NCBI RefSeq assembly: GCF_017901135.1
Contig: NZ_CP072801.1
Coordinates: forward strand, 1,860,001 to 1,924,000
Direction of reading: 5' to 3'
Length of the DNA stretch: 64,000 nucleotides
DNA from: Thiothrix litoralis
GTDB lineage: Bacteria; Pseudomonadota; Gammaproteobacteria; Thiotrichales; Thiotrichaceae
Part shown: positions 55,975-64,000 of the stretch, piece after piece
Numbering within the stretch: the first letter of the stretch is position 1
How the letters are laid out: every line of letters begins with the position of its first letter
Notes under the pieces: generated by a model
What the model was told of the DNA's origin: nothing
What the model saw: the letters and a program-made list of their open reading frames with translations, nothing else
The model's database searches: none
Position numbers and translations under genes: made by a program

Positions 55975-56791
55975 GGGGATGCTCCTCCTCTTGATGCCAC
56001 GGCAAGGTGCGGTAAGCAGGCTCACGCCCTGCATTCCAAGCCGGGTATTTAATAATCTCGAAGTAAGGCGAGTAGTCAAAATCACTGGGGGTGAACAGGC
56101 GGAAATCACGCTCGTAAAAACGCAGTTGATCCTGCTGTTCATTTTGCACAATCGGTAGAATGGGGTAATGCACTTGCTGGAAACAGCGGGCAATCATGCT
56201 GGAACACACAATGTGGGTCGGTTGCCCGGCATTATGCTGAAACAGGCTTGAGCGCCAGCGGCGCGGTAAAATCGCGTAGGGGAACATGAAACGTGCCAGA
56301 TCCAGCAATTGCCTGACATCGTAACCCATGCCGAGGTGTTCGATGCCGAAATTCACGACTTTATCGGTATCTTGCCAAGTCAGGGTAGCGGGGCGACAAA
56401 TGCGCAGATGTTCTTTGCGGTAGTTGCGTAACGGGGTGACGATAGTACCCTTTCCCAGCAAGGATTCGATCACTAACGGCTCGCTTAAGTCACCGTCGTA
56501 ATAAGCTGCCAGTCGGGAACGTGCTTTCGGGTCACGGATGTCATTGATGCGCCCAATGTAAAGTGCCGCGTGTGTCCACGGTGACAACACCACGGTTTGG
56601 ATAACTTTGCTAACGCGCGATTGACCCGCGAATAGAATCACATCAGCGGGACGAATTTCACGTTCGAGGAACTCAAAATTGCACAAGGCACTGAAATCGT
56701 CTTCACGCGGGGTGGCGTTCAGCCAGTTGATGCCTTGCTGCCATAACCAGTCAGCACAACCAGACGTGTTCTTGCGGATTTGGGCGAACAT
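55820..56791 (-). CDS. YiiX/NlpC-P60-like papain-fold hydrolase, 323 aa
   Basis: Permuted NlpC/P60 (YebB/YiiX) group: DVILFAGQSRVSKVIQ, HAALYIG with a catalytic His, and a Cys in HIVCSSMIARCF. Found beside FadE-like genes here. The ORF runs 155 bases past the fadE start in another frame; its last 50 residues (HELVNKIPPPVHQPPR to FRQA) look like noise and may be the result of a lost stop. AGGAGTGAGAT precedes ATG 56791. Confidence 0.82.
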   Translation of the reverse strand: MFAQIRKNTSGCADWLWQQGINWLNATPREDDFSALCNFEFLEREIRPADVILFAGQSRVSKVIQTVVLSPWTHAALYIGRINDIRDPKARSRLAAYYDGDLSEPLVIESLLGKGTIVTPLRNYRKEHLRICRPATLTWQDTDKVVNFGIEHLGMGYDVRQLLDLARFMFPYAILPRRWRSSLFQHNAGQPTHIVCSSMIARCFQQVHYPILPIVQNEQQDQLRFYERDFRLFTPSDFDYSPYFEIIKYPAWNAGREPAYRTLPWHQEEEHPHELVNKIPPPVHQPPRHAPDEATITADFADRTGRVGQWQRLVGFRTFFRQA

Positions 56792-56951
56792 ATCTCACTC
56801 CTACGGATCTCCGCAGGCACAGGCTAGTAAAGTCGCGCCTGCTGGAATACCTGATTATTTATGTATACTACTATTCCATGATTCTAGATCATATAGACCA
56901 CTAAATTACTGATTTAATTCCGTTACAGACCAACGGCTTCTTACGCCCGAA

Positions 56952-56986
56952 AAAAAGGGGTGTATGCAAATACACCCCTTCTCTTT
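56952..56986 (-). terminator. Rho-independent terminator after the MscS-related gene
   Basis: On the minus strand, AAGGGGTGTATTTGCATACA then CCCCTTTTTTTTCG: a perfect ten-base stem with loop TTTGCA and an eight-base T run, about 20 bases past the stop at 57005. Confidence 0.9.
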
Positions 56987-57004
56987 TACATCAAACGGTC
57001 AATT

Positions 57005-58165
57005 TTATTTGAGCTTGGAAGCCCAGTTATTGGCGATGGTTTTAGCCGCCTCACGACCCCCCAAACCAAAGGCCAAGGCAACCGCAATCGCCACAGCACC
57101 CAGCGTAAAGCCGAAAGCCATGTTGACGATATTATCCGCCAGACCCATTGCCCGCAGACCCATGGCCAATACCAAACCCAAAATAGCGAAACGAGCGATG
57201 CTGGCAATACCTGCGCTGCCGTATTGGCTCAGCTTGTTATACGCCAGCGTGCTGAGGAAATAACCCACCAGCAAGATAACGCCACCGACCAGAATACCGC
57301 CACCAAACTCCAGTACTTTCGCAAAGATATTGGAAATGATGTCAATACCCAAGGTATTCACCGCCGCCGTTGCCGCCGTCAACATTGCAAAGAACATAAT
57401 GACATTGCCGATCAATTTGGTTGGGGTGAAATTGTCACTAAACACACCCGTCAAACCCAATTTTTGCGGCATACCATCCACATTGATACCATCCAACACA
57501 CTGCTCAGCATGGAAATCACAAACTTGGCGACAAAATATGTCACTGCCAGAATAATAGCGGCACCAATAATGTTTGGAATCGCCGCCAACAGCTTGTTCA
57601 GCATGTCAGAAGCAGGCTCAGTGATGGAAGGGATATTCAACACACCCAAAGCGCTGACCGCAATCGGGATCAAGATAGCGGCAAACATGAAAGAGCTACC
57701 AATTTTGGAAAGCTTCATGCCCTGCGTGCTTTGATGACCCATTTTCAGTGCCAATTGACGATCTACGCGCCCCAACGCTACGCCGGTCAATTCAGAGACG
57801 ATTTTAGCAATCACCCAGCCAGCATAAGCAATAACGCCTGCCCCAATAATATTCGGGATAGCCGCGAGGAATTTGTTCAGCATGGTTTTCAGCGGCGCCA
57901 AGACATCGGTTAAACCGAAGTGCTGCAAAACAGCCATCAGCACAAAGATGGTTAGCACCGCTTTGATCAGGGATGCGATGGGTTTTGCCAAATTAGTACG
58001 TGCCAAAAAGCCTACTTTACCCAGCAAACGCTTGATGAAACCCGCCACAAAACTGACTACGATCAAACCGATGACCAAAATAGCTAGGCCAATCAAGGCA
58101 TGACCCAAGTTGCCGGAGGCAAGCCCGCCCAACATACCGTTTAAAGAAGATGAAAGACCATCCAT
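57005..58165 (-). CDS. MscS-related membrane protein with TM_helix repeats, 386 aa
   Basis: Contains the mechanosensitive-channel TM-helix repeat: LLAAIPNIIGAAIILAVTYF and FLAAIPNIIGAGVIAYAGWVIAKI are tandem copies, followed by a conserved IISNIFAKVLEFGGGILVGGVILLVGYF. About ten membrane segments. It lacks the cytoplasmic vestibule of MscS. CmpX-like; role in osmotic or membrane-stress response is inference. AGGAGTAACACT precedes ATG 58165. Confidence 0.85.
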   Translation of the reverse strand: MDGLSSSLNGMLGGLASGNLGHALIGLAILVIGLIVVSFVAGFIKRLLGKVGFLARTNLAKPIASLIKAVLTIFVLMAVLQHFGLTDVLAPLKTMLNKFLAAIPNIIGAGVIAYAGWVIAKIVSELTGVALGRVDRQLALKMGHQSTQGMKLSKIGSSFMFAAILIPIAVSALGVLNIPSITEPASDMLNKLLAAIPNIIGAAIILAVTYFVAKFVISMLSSVLDGINVDGMPQKLGLTGVFSDNFTPTKLIGNVIMFFAMLTAATAAVNTLGIDIISNIFAKVLEFGGGILVGGVILLVGYFLSTLAYNKLSQYGSAGIASIARFAILGLVLAMGLRAMGLADNIVNMAFGFTLGAVAIAVALAFGLGGREAAKTIANNWASKLK

Positions 58166-58212
58166 AGTGTTACTCCTGTCAATAAAAGTGGTGAAATGAA
58201 TTTACTCATCAG

Positions 58213-59541
58213 TCGTGCGCGAGATACCCCTGCCTTTAGGCATGGGGAGGGATAGCGCGTCGGCGACAGCCGACCCTCTTCTCGCTCCTCCGTTTGGTTT
58301 GCTATCTTCGGTTGTTGACTCTTCACGAAATATACGATATTTTGTGAATAATGAAAACTAAACGCGCCTACCAATTCCGATTCTACCCAGACCCACAACA
58401 AGAAACGTTGCTGGCTCAGACGTTCGGTTGTGTGCGCTACGTTTACAACAGCATCTTGCGTTACCGCACGGATGCCTACTATCAGGCTCAGGAAAAAGTT
58501 GGGTACACGAAAGCGAGTTCCCAACTGACTGCCATCAAAAAACTGCCTGAAGCTACTTTCCTGAACGACGTTTCCAGTGTTCCGCTGCAACAATGCTTGA
58601 GGAATCAGCAAACGGCGTTCAAAAACTTCTTTGAAGGTCGGGCAAAATACCCTGTCTTCAAATCTAAAAAGCACCGCCAATCGGCTGAATTCACGTACCG
58701 CGCGTTCAGCTACCGTGACGGTGAATTGAAACTGGCGAAGTGCGATAAACCGCTGAATATCAAGTGGAGTCAGGCACTTCCGGCTGACCCCACCACGGTT
58801 ACTGTTTCCAAAGATCAGGCCGGACGCTATTTTGTGTCTTGCTTGTGTGAATTTGAACCCACGCTGTTGCCCGTCACCGATAAAAAGGCAGGCATTGACG
58901 TGGGCATCAAGGATTTGTTCGTTACCTCTGACGGTTTTAAATCCGGTAATCCCCGCCACACCGCACAACACGCGGCTAAACTCGCGAAGTACCAACGCCG
59001 TCTTGCCAAGAAGACACTCGGCAGCAAGAACCGGTTGAAAGCTAAACGCAAGGTCGCCCGTGTTCACGCGAAAATTTCCGATGACCGTTCGGACAACTTG
59101 CACAAGTTGTCCCGCAAACTGATTAACGAGAACCAAGTGGTTTGTGCTGAAAACCTCGCCGTGAAGAACATGATTAAGAACCCAACGTTAGCCAAGCACA
59201 TTGCGGATGCAAGTTGGGGTGAGTTCACTCGCCAGCTTGCGTACAAAGCTGGCTGGTACGGGAGGACATACGTTGAGATAGGGAGATTCTTCCCGTCCAC
59301 TAAACGCTGTTCCTGCTGTGGGTTCGTGAAAGAAAACATGCCGCTGGACGTGCGATCGTGGGAGTGCCCCGAATGCGGCACAACCCACGACCGTGACGTG
59401 AATGCAGCACGTAACATTTTAGCCGCCGGGCTGGCGGTGTTAGCCTTTGGAGAGAATGTTAGTGGCGATGGCATTTCGGTGTCGTCGTCCTGTTCTCGGT
59501 GAATTAGGAATCCCCCGGCTTTAGCCGTGGGGAGTAGTCAA
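58213..59541 (+). mobile_element. IS1341-type TnpB-only element 2
   Basis: The left end begins near 58213 with TGCGCGAGATACCCC and a hairpin (CCCCTGCCTTTAGGCATGGGG, one base over a simple stem; positions 58227-58247); the right end holds CCCCCGGCTTTAGCCGTGGGG (59514-59534) and terminal GTCAA at 59537-59541. It lies between the MscS-related gene's 5' end and the OmpA-domain gene's 3' end, on the strand opposite to both. Confidence 0.8.
58351..59502 (+). CDS. tnpB: TnpB RNA-guided nuclease, second full copy, 383 aa
   Basis: Closely related to the copy at 39800. RuvC residues D183 (GIDVGIKD), E267 (CAENLA) and THDRDVNAA (346-353); zinc-ribbon pairs CSCCG (320-324) and CPEC (339-342). The protein ends SGDGISVSSSCSR. 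Complete and apparently active. The expected guide RNA would run past the right end at 59541. Confidence 0.93.
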   Translation: MKTKRAYQFRFYPDPQQETLLAQTFGCVRYVYNSILRYRTDAYYQAQEKVGYTKASSQLTAIKKLPEATFLNDVSSVPLQQCLRNQQTAFKNFFEGRAKYPVFKSKKHRQSAEFTYRAFSYRDGELKLAKCDKPLNIKWSQALPADPTTVTVSKDQAGRYFVSCLCEFEPTLLPVTDKKAGIDVGIKDLFVTSDGFKSGNPRHTAQHAAKLAKYQRRLAKKTLGSKNRLKAKRKVARVHAKISDDRSDNLHKLSRKLINENQVVCAENLAVKNMIKNPTLAKHIADASWGEFTRQLAYKAGWYGRTYVEIGRFFPSTKRCSCCGFVKENMPLDVRSWECPECGTTHDRDVNAARNILAAGLAVLAFGENVSGDGISVSSSCSR

Positions 59542-59553
59542 TCAAGGGTTGTG

Positions 59554-60459
59554 TTACTTGAGAATCAGCGCATCAATACGCCGATTGCGCTGACGCGCAG
59601 AATCCGTGTTATCAATGCTGATGGGTTCTGAACTGCCCATCCCCATAATGCGCAAACGTTTGCGGTCGATACCCGCTTGCACCAATGCCACACCCACTTC
59701 GTTGGCGCGTACCAGTGACAATTCGGTGTTATCCTTGGCTGCACCGACTTCATCAGTATGCCCACGGATCAATAACTTGATACTCGGGTTAGCGTGCAAC
59801 AAAGCAATGACAACCTTGAGTGGTTGACCCGATGCGACATTCGGTTTGCTTGAACCCGAGTCGAACTGGATGCCTTCAAAGACGATCGACTTGTCCGTCT
59901 GATGGTTGGCAATAGCATCCCTGAGGGCGATACCAAAATTGCTTTTGCCAATGTCGATGCTGCTACCATCCGGGAGCGTGTAAGTGGTGATCTGCGGCGC
60001 TGCTGCCAGTTTCTCTGTTTGTACCGCTGGTGCGGGCGTTGATTCTGGGGAAGAGGCCCTCTGAACAGCGGGTGCTACTGGTGGTACTACCTGAGCAGGT
60101 TCAGTGGCTGCTTTAGTGGGCAATGCTGCCGCAGGTGCTGCTACAGTGGCAGCGGCTGTAGTCGTAGCTGCCACAGTTGGTGCAACTGCCTGCCTTGGCG
60201 GTGCCGTTACGCTTGTTTTGCTGTCATCAACAGTCAGTTCCACCATGGCGGTAGGTGCTTCGGCAGCAGCAGAAAATTTTACCGGCTCCAGCCTCACGCT
60301 CTGTTGAGTGGGGGCTGGTGCTGTCGCCAGGGCTGTTTCGCTATTCCAGCCATGGTTTAAATACCAATACAGCAGCCCAAACAACAGAATAACGCCACCT
60401 GCAATCACATATTCCTGCATTGGGGTCAGGTCATCATTATCCGAGGGACTATCTAACAT
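59554..60459 (-). CDS. OmpA-domain envelope protein, 301 aa
   Basis: One membrane helix near the N-terminus (YVIAGGVILLFGLLYWYLNHGW), a long Ala/Pro/Thr/Val-rich linker (about 60-150), then an OmpA C-terminal domain (GIQFDSGSSKPN, LLIRGHTDEVGAAKDN, LSLVRANEVGVALV, RIMGMGSSEP). Binds peptidoglycan. ATG 60459 has AAGGTG four bases upstream; a GTG at 60465 is less likely. Confidence 0.88.
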   Translation of the reverse strand: MLDSPSDNDDLTPMQEYVIAGGVILLFGLLYWYLNHGWNSETALATAPAPTQQSVRLEPVKFSAAAEAPTAMVELTVDDSKTSVTAPPRQAVAPTVAATTTAAATVAAPAAALPTKAATEPAQVVPPVAPAVQRASSPESTPAPAVQTEKLAAAPQITTYTLPDGSSIDIGKSNFGIALRDAIANHQTDKSIVFEGIQFDSGSSKPNVASGQPLKVVIALLHANPSIKLLIRGHTDEVGAAKDNTELSLVRANEVGVALVQAGIDRKRLRIMGMGSSEPISIDNTDSARQRNRRIDALILK

Positions 60460-60465
60460 ATTCAC

Positions 60466-60761
60466 CTTCCATGCTGATTATTTTCTATTCGCACAAACAT
60501 CATCCGTACTCATGAGTACCAATGCTCTACGCTAATTCTAGACAATATTTTCAAATAGGCAGGATTTTTTAATAGTATTTTATCGTAAATTTACATTAGC
60601 TAATCGCGGCATTATCAATTATATATATTTTTCATTTATTATATAAATCACTGAAATAAGAAATATTTTCTTGTAGGCAAAAAAATGGGCAACCAAAAGG
60701 CTGCCCTAAGCGAGGTGAAATATGACTCAAAATCAACTCAGACGATAAAAATCAAACCAAC
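60466..60761. other. AT-rich intergenic region
   Basis: 296 bases without any gene. Bases about 60540-60670 are AT-rich and probably hold the promoter of the OmpA-domain gene (minus strand). A terminator for the Spy-like gene lies at 60680-60710. Confidence 0.6.
60680..60710 (-). terminator. Rho-independent terminator after the first Spy-like gene
   Basis: The minus strand reads GGGCAGCCTTTTGGTTGCCC, then ATTTTTTT: a stem and T run about 55 bases after the stop at 60762. Confidence 0.8.
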
Positions 60762-61118
60762 TTAGAAATTCCCGTAGCTGCCTGCTTCTGGCGCGGCGGG
60801 TGCTTGCTCATTGCCTTGGAAACGCTCCATGCGGTTGCCTTTGCGTTCACCACGTTGCTGTTCCATTTGCTGGAATTTAGCCGCTTGCTCAGGGTTCAAC
60901 AGCGCCTGAATGCGTTGGTTAGTTTCCTCATGCAGCGCTTTCATTCTGGCTTGTTGATCTTGCATGATGCTATCCACTTGTGCCGCTTGCGTGTCGCTCA
61001 GACCCAAGGAGGTTTTCATGCGATCCATGCCTCTGCCGCCGCCGAAGCCTTGGTCAGCCATGACAGCCGACGCACCCAGCAGGGCAACCAGTGAAGTGAT
61101 GATCAGTGCTTTTTTCAT
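60762..61118 (-). CDS. Spy/CpxP-like periplasmic protein, 118 aa
   Basis: Signal peptide (MKKALIITSLVALLGASAVMA). A Gly/Met-rich start is followed by LTXXQ-like helices: LGLSDTQAAQVDSIMQDQQARMKALHEE and LLNPEQAAKFQQMEQQR. The LTPEQ-type motif is the hallmark of Spy/CpxP chaperones. Downstream of the paralogue at 61160; both are probably controlled by the adjacent two-component system. Confidence 0.85.
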   Translation of the reverse strand: MKKALIITSLVALLGASAVMADQGFGGGRGMDRMKTSLGLSDTQAAQVDSIMQDQQARMKALHEETNQRIQALLNPEQAAKFQQMEQQRGERKGNRMERFQGNEQAPAAPEAGSYGNF

Positions 61119-61159
61119 GAGTAAGTTTTCCTTATTTAATTGTTAATGTTGTAAGTTGT

Positions 61160-61567
61160 TTAGAGAGTGTTGCTTTCGAGGCGCTTTTTCATGGATTCCA
61201 GACGTTCTTGCTGGCGTTTTTGGCGGTCATCCTGCATTTGCTTGAAAGTTGTTGCCTGCTCAGGTGTCAGGATAGCCGCAATTTTGGTTTCGTTTTCAGC
61301 ACGCAAGGCTTTCATCTGCTCTTGCATTTGTGTGCGCAAGGCGTCCATTTTAGTGCCTTGCTCCTGCTTGATGGTTTCAAGCTGAGCCTTTTGCGCGTCA
61401 TCCAGTTTCAGTTTTTCGGTGAGCATTTCGCCCATTTTGTCACCACCACGACCACCAAAGCCGCCGTGACCACCTTTACCACCGCAGTCACCGCCACCAT
61501 GACCAGCGAAGGCCGCTGACATACCAATAACGCCGATCAGTGCTGTTGCAATTAATGCTTTTTTCAT
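61160..61567 (-). CDS. Spy/CpxP-like periplasmic protein, 135 aa
   Basis: Signal peptide (MKKALIATALIGVIGMSAAFA), a His/Gly/Cys-rich segment (HGGGDCGGKGGHGGFGGRGG) that may bind metal, then helices with LKLDDAQKAQLETIKQEQGTKMDALR and AILTPEQATTFKQM. ATG 61567 is seven bases from AAGGGG; the ATG at 61573 is too near. Paralogue of the preceding entry, with 41 bases between them. Confidence 0.87.
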   Translation of the reverse strand: MKKALIATALIGVIGMSAAFAGHGGGDCGGKGGHGGFGGRGGDKMGEMLTEKLKLDDAQKAQLETIKQEQGTKMDALRTQMQEQMKALRAENETKIAAILTPEQATTFKQMQDDRQKRQQERLESMKKRLESNTL

Positions 61568-61680
61568 CTTCATTCCCCTTTAAGGACTTGGTTAAGTGTT
61601 TCGTTGAGGAGGATGTTACGCACACATTGCGCACGAAATTTGCTGTAATTGTGCAAATAATGTGGAAGTGTTGCCTGATC

Positions 61681-62367
61681 TTACGGCTCGAACTTGTAGC
61701 CAACCGAGTAGACCGAGTGAATAAGCTCTTGATCTGGAAGAATTTCTGCGAGTTTCTTTCGCAATTTTTTGATATGACTGTCAATAGTACGGTCGGACAC
61801 AATGCGATTATCGTTATAAACCTTGGTCATCAATTGGTCGCGCCCAAAAATTCTGCCGGGGTGTTGCCTTAAGGTGGCGAGTAACTCGAATTCCACCAAC
61901 GTCAGGGTAATTTCGCCCTGCCCTGCTTTGACCAGCAAACGATCACGATCCAGCTCCAACAAGGAAGTACTCAGCGTAACCCCTTCGCTCTCATGCGCAG
62001 TGAATGCCTGCAAGCGCCGCAACACGGCCTTGACCCGCGCCACCACCTCGCGTGGGCTGAAAGGTTTACAGATGTAATCATCCGCCCCCAGCTCCAGCCC
62101 CAGTAAACGGTCGATCTCTTCGACGCGCGCGGTCAGCATGATAATCGGCACGGGGGAAAACTGGCGGATGTCCTTGCAGACTTCCAAACCATCTTTCCCC
62201 GGCAACATCAAGTCGAGCAGGATAAGCTGCGGGTGTTCCTTGCGTACCCACTCCCCTACCCCAAGGCCAGTATTGAGCCAGTGGGTTTGGTAATTGGCGT
62301 TTTGCAGGTATTTTTGCAGCAAATCGGCAATTTTAGGTTCGTCTTCAACAATCAGAATCTGTTCCAT
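61681..62367 (-). CDS. Two-component response regulator (OmpR/BaeR type), about 228 aa
   Basis: Receiver domain ([18 protein letters not shown], phospho-Asp in [47 protein letters not shown]) plus winged-helix output domain ([36 protein letters not shown]). ATG 62367 ([10 protein letters not shown]) is chosen; a TTG at 62382 overlaps the kinase stop. Partner of the kinase; the two Spy-like genes downstream are probable targets. Confidence 0.92.
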   Translation of the reverse strand: MEQILIVEDEPKIADLLQKYLQNANYQTHWLNTGLGVGEWVRKEHPQLILLDLMLPGKDGLEVCKDIRQFSPVPIIMLTARVEEIDRLLGLELGADDYICKPFSPREVVARVKAVLRRLQAFTAHESEGVTLSTSLLELDRDRLLVKAGQGEITLTLVEFELLATLRQHPGRIFGRDQLMTKVYNDNRIVSDRTIDSHIKKLRKKLAEILPDQELIHSVYSVGYKFEP

Positions 62368-62378
62368 GTGGGTATCCG

Positions 62379-63857
62379 TCAACTTTGCAGGGGTAGGTGT
62401 ACCCGAATTTCCAAGCCACCCAGTGTGGAATGCGCTGCGCTAATGTTGCCACCATGGGCTTCCACAATATTGCGGCAAATGCTCAGGCCAATACCAGCGC
62501 CACCCGTGGCGCGGTTACGCGAGCTTTCGACCCGATAGAGGCGTTCAAACAAGCGGGGTAAAGCATCCTCAGGGACGCCGGGGGATGAATCTTCAAACAG
62601 GATGTCGACCCAGCCAGCCTTGAGCTGGGTACTGATATGCAACTGCCCCGGCTTGTCGGTGTAACGCAGGCTGTTTTCCAGCAAGTTTTTGAACAATTGC
62701 TGCAACCGTTGTGAATCGCCTTGAATCAATACTGGCTGCTGGTTTAAGCCTTTCACATCGACACTCAATTGTTGTTCATCCAGTGAGGTACTATGCAAAG
62801 CCAAGGTTTCTTGCAACACCGCAATGAGATCGAGACTTTCCTTTCGGTAACTGAGTGCCCCGCTGTCAGACATGGAAAGGTCGTACAAGTCGCTGACCAA
62901 GCGTTGCAAGTGGCTGACTTCCTGATGCAAGGAGGCCAGCGTGCTGGCATCCGGCTGGTTGATGCCATCCTGCAAGGCTTCGATTTCACCACGTAAAATC
63001 GCCAGCGGGGTGCGCAGTTCGTGGGCAATATCCGCTATCCACTGCTTGCGGGAAGCCTCATTCTGCTGCAAGCGCTCCGCCAACTGATTAAAATCACAGG
63101 TCAACAAGCCAAGTTCATCACGGCCCGCTGGCTGCATACGCGAAGCATAATTTCCATCAGTCAATTGGCGGGTTCCCCTACGAAGTGCCTGAATCGGCCG
63201 TCCCAAATGACGCGCCAGCAGGAAGGACAATAGCCCCGCCATGGGTAAAGCCAACAACAATACAACCATCCACAAGGTGCGTTGCAAACGGTCAGCGAAA
63301 TCCACATCCACTTTTTCGGTCAGGCGTTGGCGGCGGTGCATTCCCAGATAACCGATGGTTTTCCCCTTGGATTTAAGTTCGTGTAAATCCTGAGGGACAT
63401 CAAGGCGGATATTGCCTTTGACAATGGCACGCTGGGCATCCAGCAGTACAATTCGACTGATGAAACGTTCCATGCGTTGCGCAATATGCGAGCGGGGGGG
63501 AGGTGGCGGTCTGCCACTTGGCTCACGATAAGAACCGGGTGGGGATGCCAAAAGCTGCGGATCAGCGCCCTCTGCGTCGTCACCATTGGCCGGAAAAAAG
63601 CTGCTACGCACGGCACTATCAAGAATAAAGGTCCAAAGCCGCGAGTTACGCTCGAGTTCCGTCCAATCACCACGGCTCTCATAAACCTCGACCAAGCGGG
63701 CTTCTAACTGGAGAAGGGAACGGCTCTCCTGCTCATTCAGGTAGTCCAGAAAGTTGCGTTTCAAACTGTATTGCAAAATACCTGCTAGCCCGCCTGCAAT
63801 GAGTAAGCAGGCGAGAAAAATGGCGATAAACAGTTTGGTACGGATACTTAATATCAT
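62379..63857 (-). CDS. Sensor histidine kinase (BaeS-type), 492 aa
   Basis: Two N-terminal membrane helices flank a periplasmic domain (about 35-200) with a Pro/Arg-rich stretch ([10 protein letters not shown]), then HAMP, the phosphoacceptor His in [21 protein letters not shown]-box [11 protein letters not shown], and G-boxes with [22 protein letters not shown] and [19 protein letters not shown]. Senses envelope stress, as in BaeS/CpxA. First gene of the unit with the response regulator. Confidence 0.93.
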   Translation of the reverse strand: MILSIRTKLFIAIFLACLLIAGGLAGILQYSLKRNFLDYLNEQESRSLLQLEARLVEVYESRGDWTELERNSRLWTFILDSAVRSSFFPANGDDAEGADPQLLASPPGSYREPSGRPPPPPRSHIAQRMERFISRIVLLDAQRAIVKGNIRLDVPQDLHELKSKGKTIGYLGMHRRQRLTEKVDVDFADRLQRTLWMVVLLLALPMAGLLSFLLARHLGRPIQALRRGTRQLTDGNYASRMQPAGRDELGLLTCDFNQLAERLQQNEASRKQWIADIAHELRTPLAILRGEIEALQDGINQPDASTLASLHQEVSHLQRLVSDLYDLSMSDSGALSYRKESLDLIAVLQETLALHSTSLDEQQLSVDVKGLNQQPVLIQGDSQRLQQLFKNLLENSLRYTDKPGQLHISTQLKAGWVDILFEDSSPGVPEDALPRLFERLYRVESSRNRATGGAGIGLSICRNIVEAHGGNISAAHSTLGGLEIRVHLPLQS

Positions 63858-63926
63858 GGTGCATCATTGGACATTAGCAACCGGAAAATAGTTGCACGTT
63901 TAACGCCATTTATTGAATGCTGGTTA

Positions 63927-64000
63927 CTATTGGTATCTGATTTCCAGCCATACATGGCCTTTGCTACCAGACTTTTTAACCTGCACCACTTCAACTTCAC
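63927..64000 (-). CDS. C-terminal end of a gene running off the window
   Basis: The minus strand reads EVEVVQVKKSGSKGHVWLEIRY and a stop (TAG at 63927-63929). Too short for a family assignment. Coupled with the kinase gene only by position. Confidence 0.35.
   Translation of the reverse strand, partial: EVEVVQVKKSGSKGHVWLEIRYQ

Noticed and set aside
58141-59136. Open frame antisense to tnpB element 2 and similar one at 40199-40990
   Set aside because: Both mirror the tnpB coding sequence; the shared shadow exists because the tnpB genes are alike.

Overview
The window looks like a chromosomal segment of a gammaproteobacterium. The housekeeping genes (prfC, folB/folK, rpmB/rpmG, short-form queF, trxC, a long FadE-type acyl-CoA dehydrogenase, a BaeSR-like two-component pair) are gammaproteobacterial in type. 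The overall flavour, with many insertion sequences, TnpB-only elements, toxin-antitoxin modules and two defence islands, resembles filamentous sulfur bacteria of the Thiotrichales (Thiothrix-like). That placement is an inference from gene content, not a proof. No rRNA, tRNA or CRISPR array was seen.

Region 1 (1-8446) is a type II Zorya anti-phage operon (zorA-zorB-zorE) broken by four insertions: an IS66-type element and an IS50/Tn5-like IS4-family element in zorA, a second inverted copy of the same IS50-like element in zorE, and an IS481-type element also in zorE. Target-site duplications allow zorA and zorE to be rejoined in frame, except at the IS66 site, where no duplication is visible. 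Region 2 (8463-9191) is a UPF0175/PIN toxin-antitoxin pair whose toxin is frameshifted.

Region 3 (9286-35276) is mostly ordinary chromosome: a transglutaminase/DUF2126, alpha-E and circularly permuted ATP-grasp cluster of unknown product; cyclophilin, queF, corA, mltB; a peptidase M20 and a GH18 protein; two glycine-zipper lipoproteins; folB-folK; rpmB-rpmG; a DUF72 protein; cardiolipin synthase; a chromate-transport operon with a cysteine-free HMA-like protein and a rhodanese; gamma-carbonic anhydrase; a Tat-exported agmatine-deiminase-like enzyme; an MFS transporter; and lrgAB.

Region 4 (35266-47037) is a type I restriction-modification island on the minus strand (hsdM, antitoxin, PIN toxin, YhcG fragment, hsdS, yhcG-type nuclease, TnpB element, hsdR). 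It has been remodelled by insertions: a DUF3037 gene stands between the intact hsdR and a duplicated, damaged copy of the hsdR 5' end, and pieces of yhcG-type genes lie in three places. Region 5 (47330-56791) holds beta-carbonic anhydrase, trxC, prfC, an AT-rich islet with two orphan small genes, a chimeric DUF433 ORF, fitAB, a bicupin protein, a Gln/Ser/Gly-rich small protein, a FadE-type dehydrogenase and a YiiX/NlpC-P60-like hydrolase. Region 6 (57005-64000) holds an MscS-related membrane protein, a second full TnpB element, an OmpA-domain protein, and an envelope-stress cluster (sensor kinase, response regulator, two Spy/CpxP-like periplasmic proteins).
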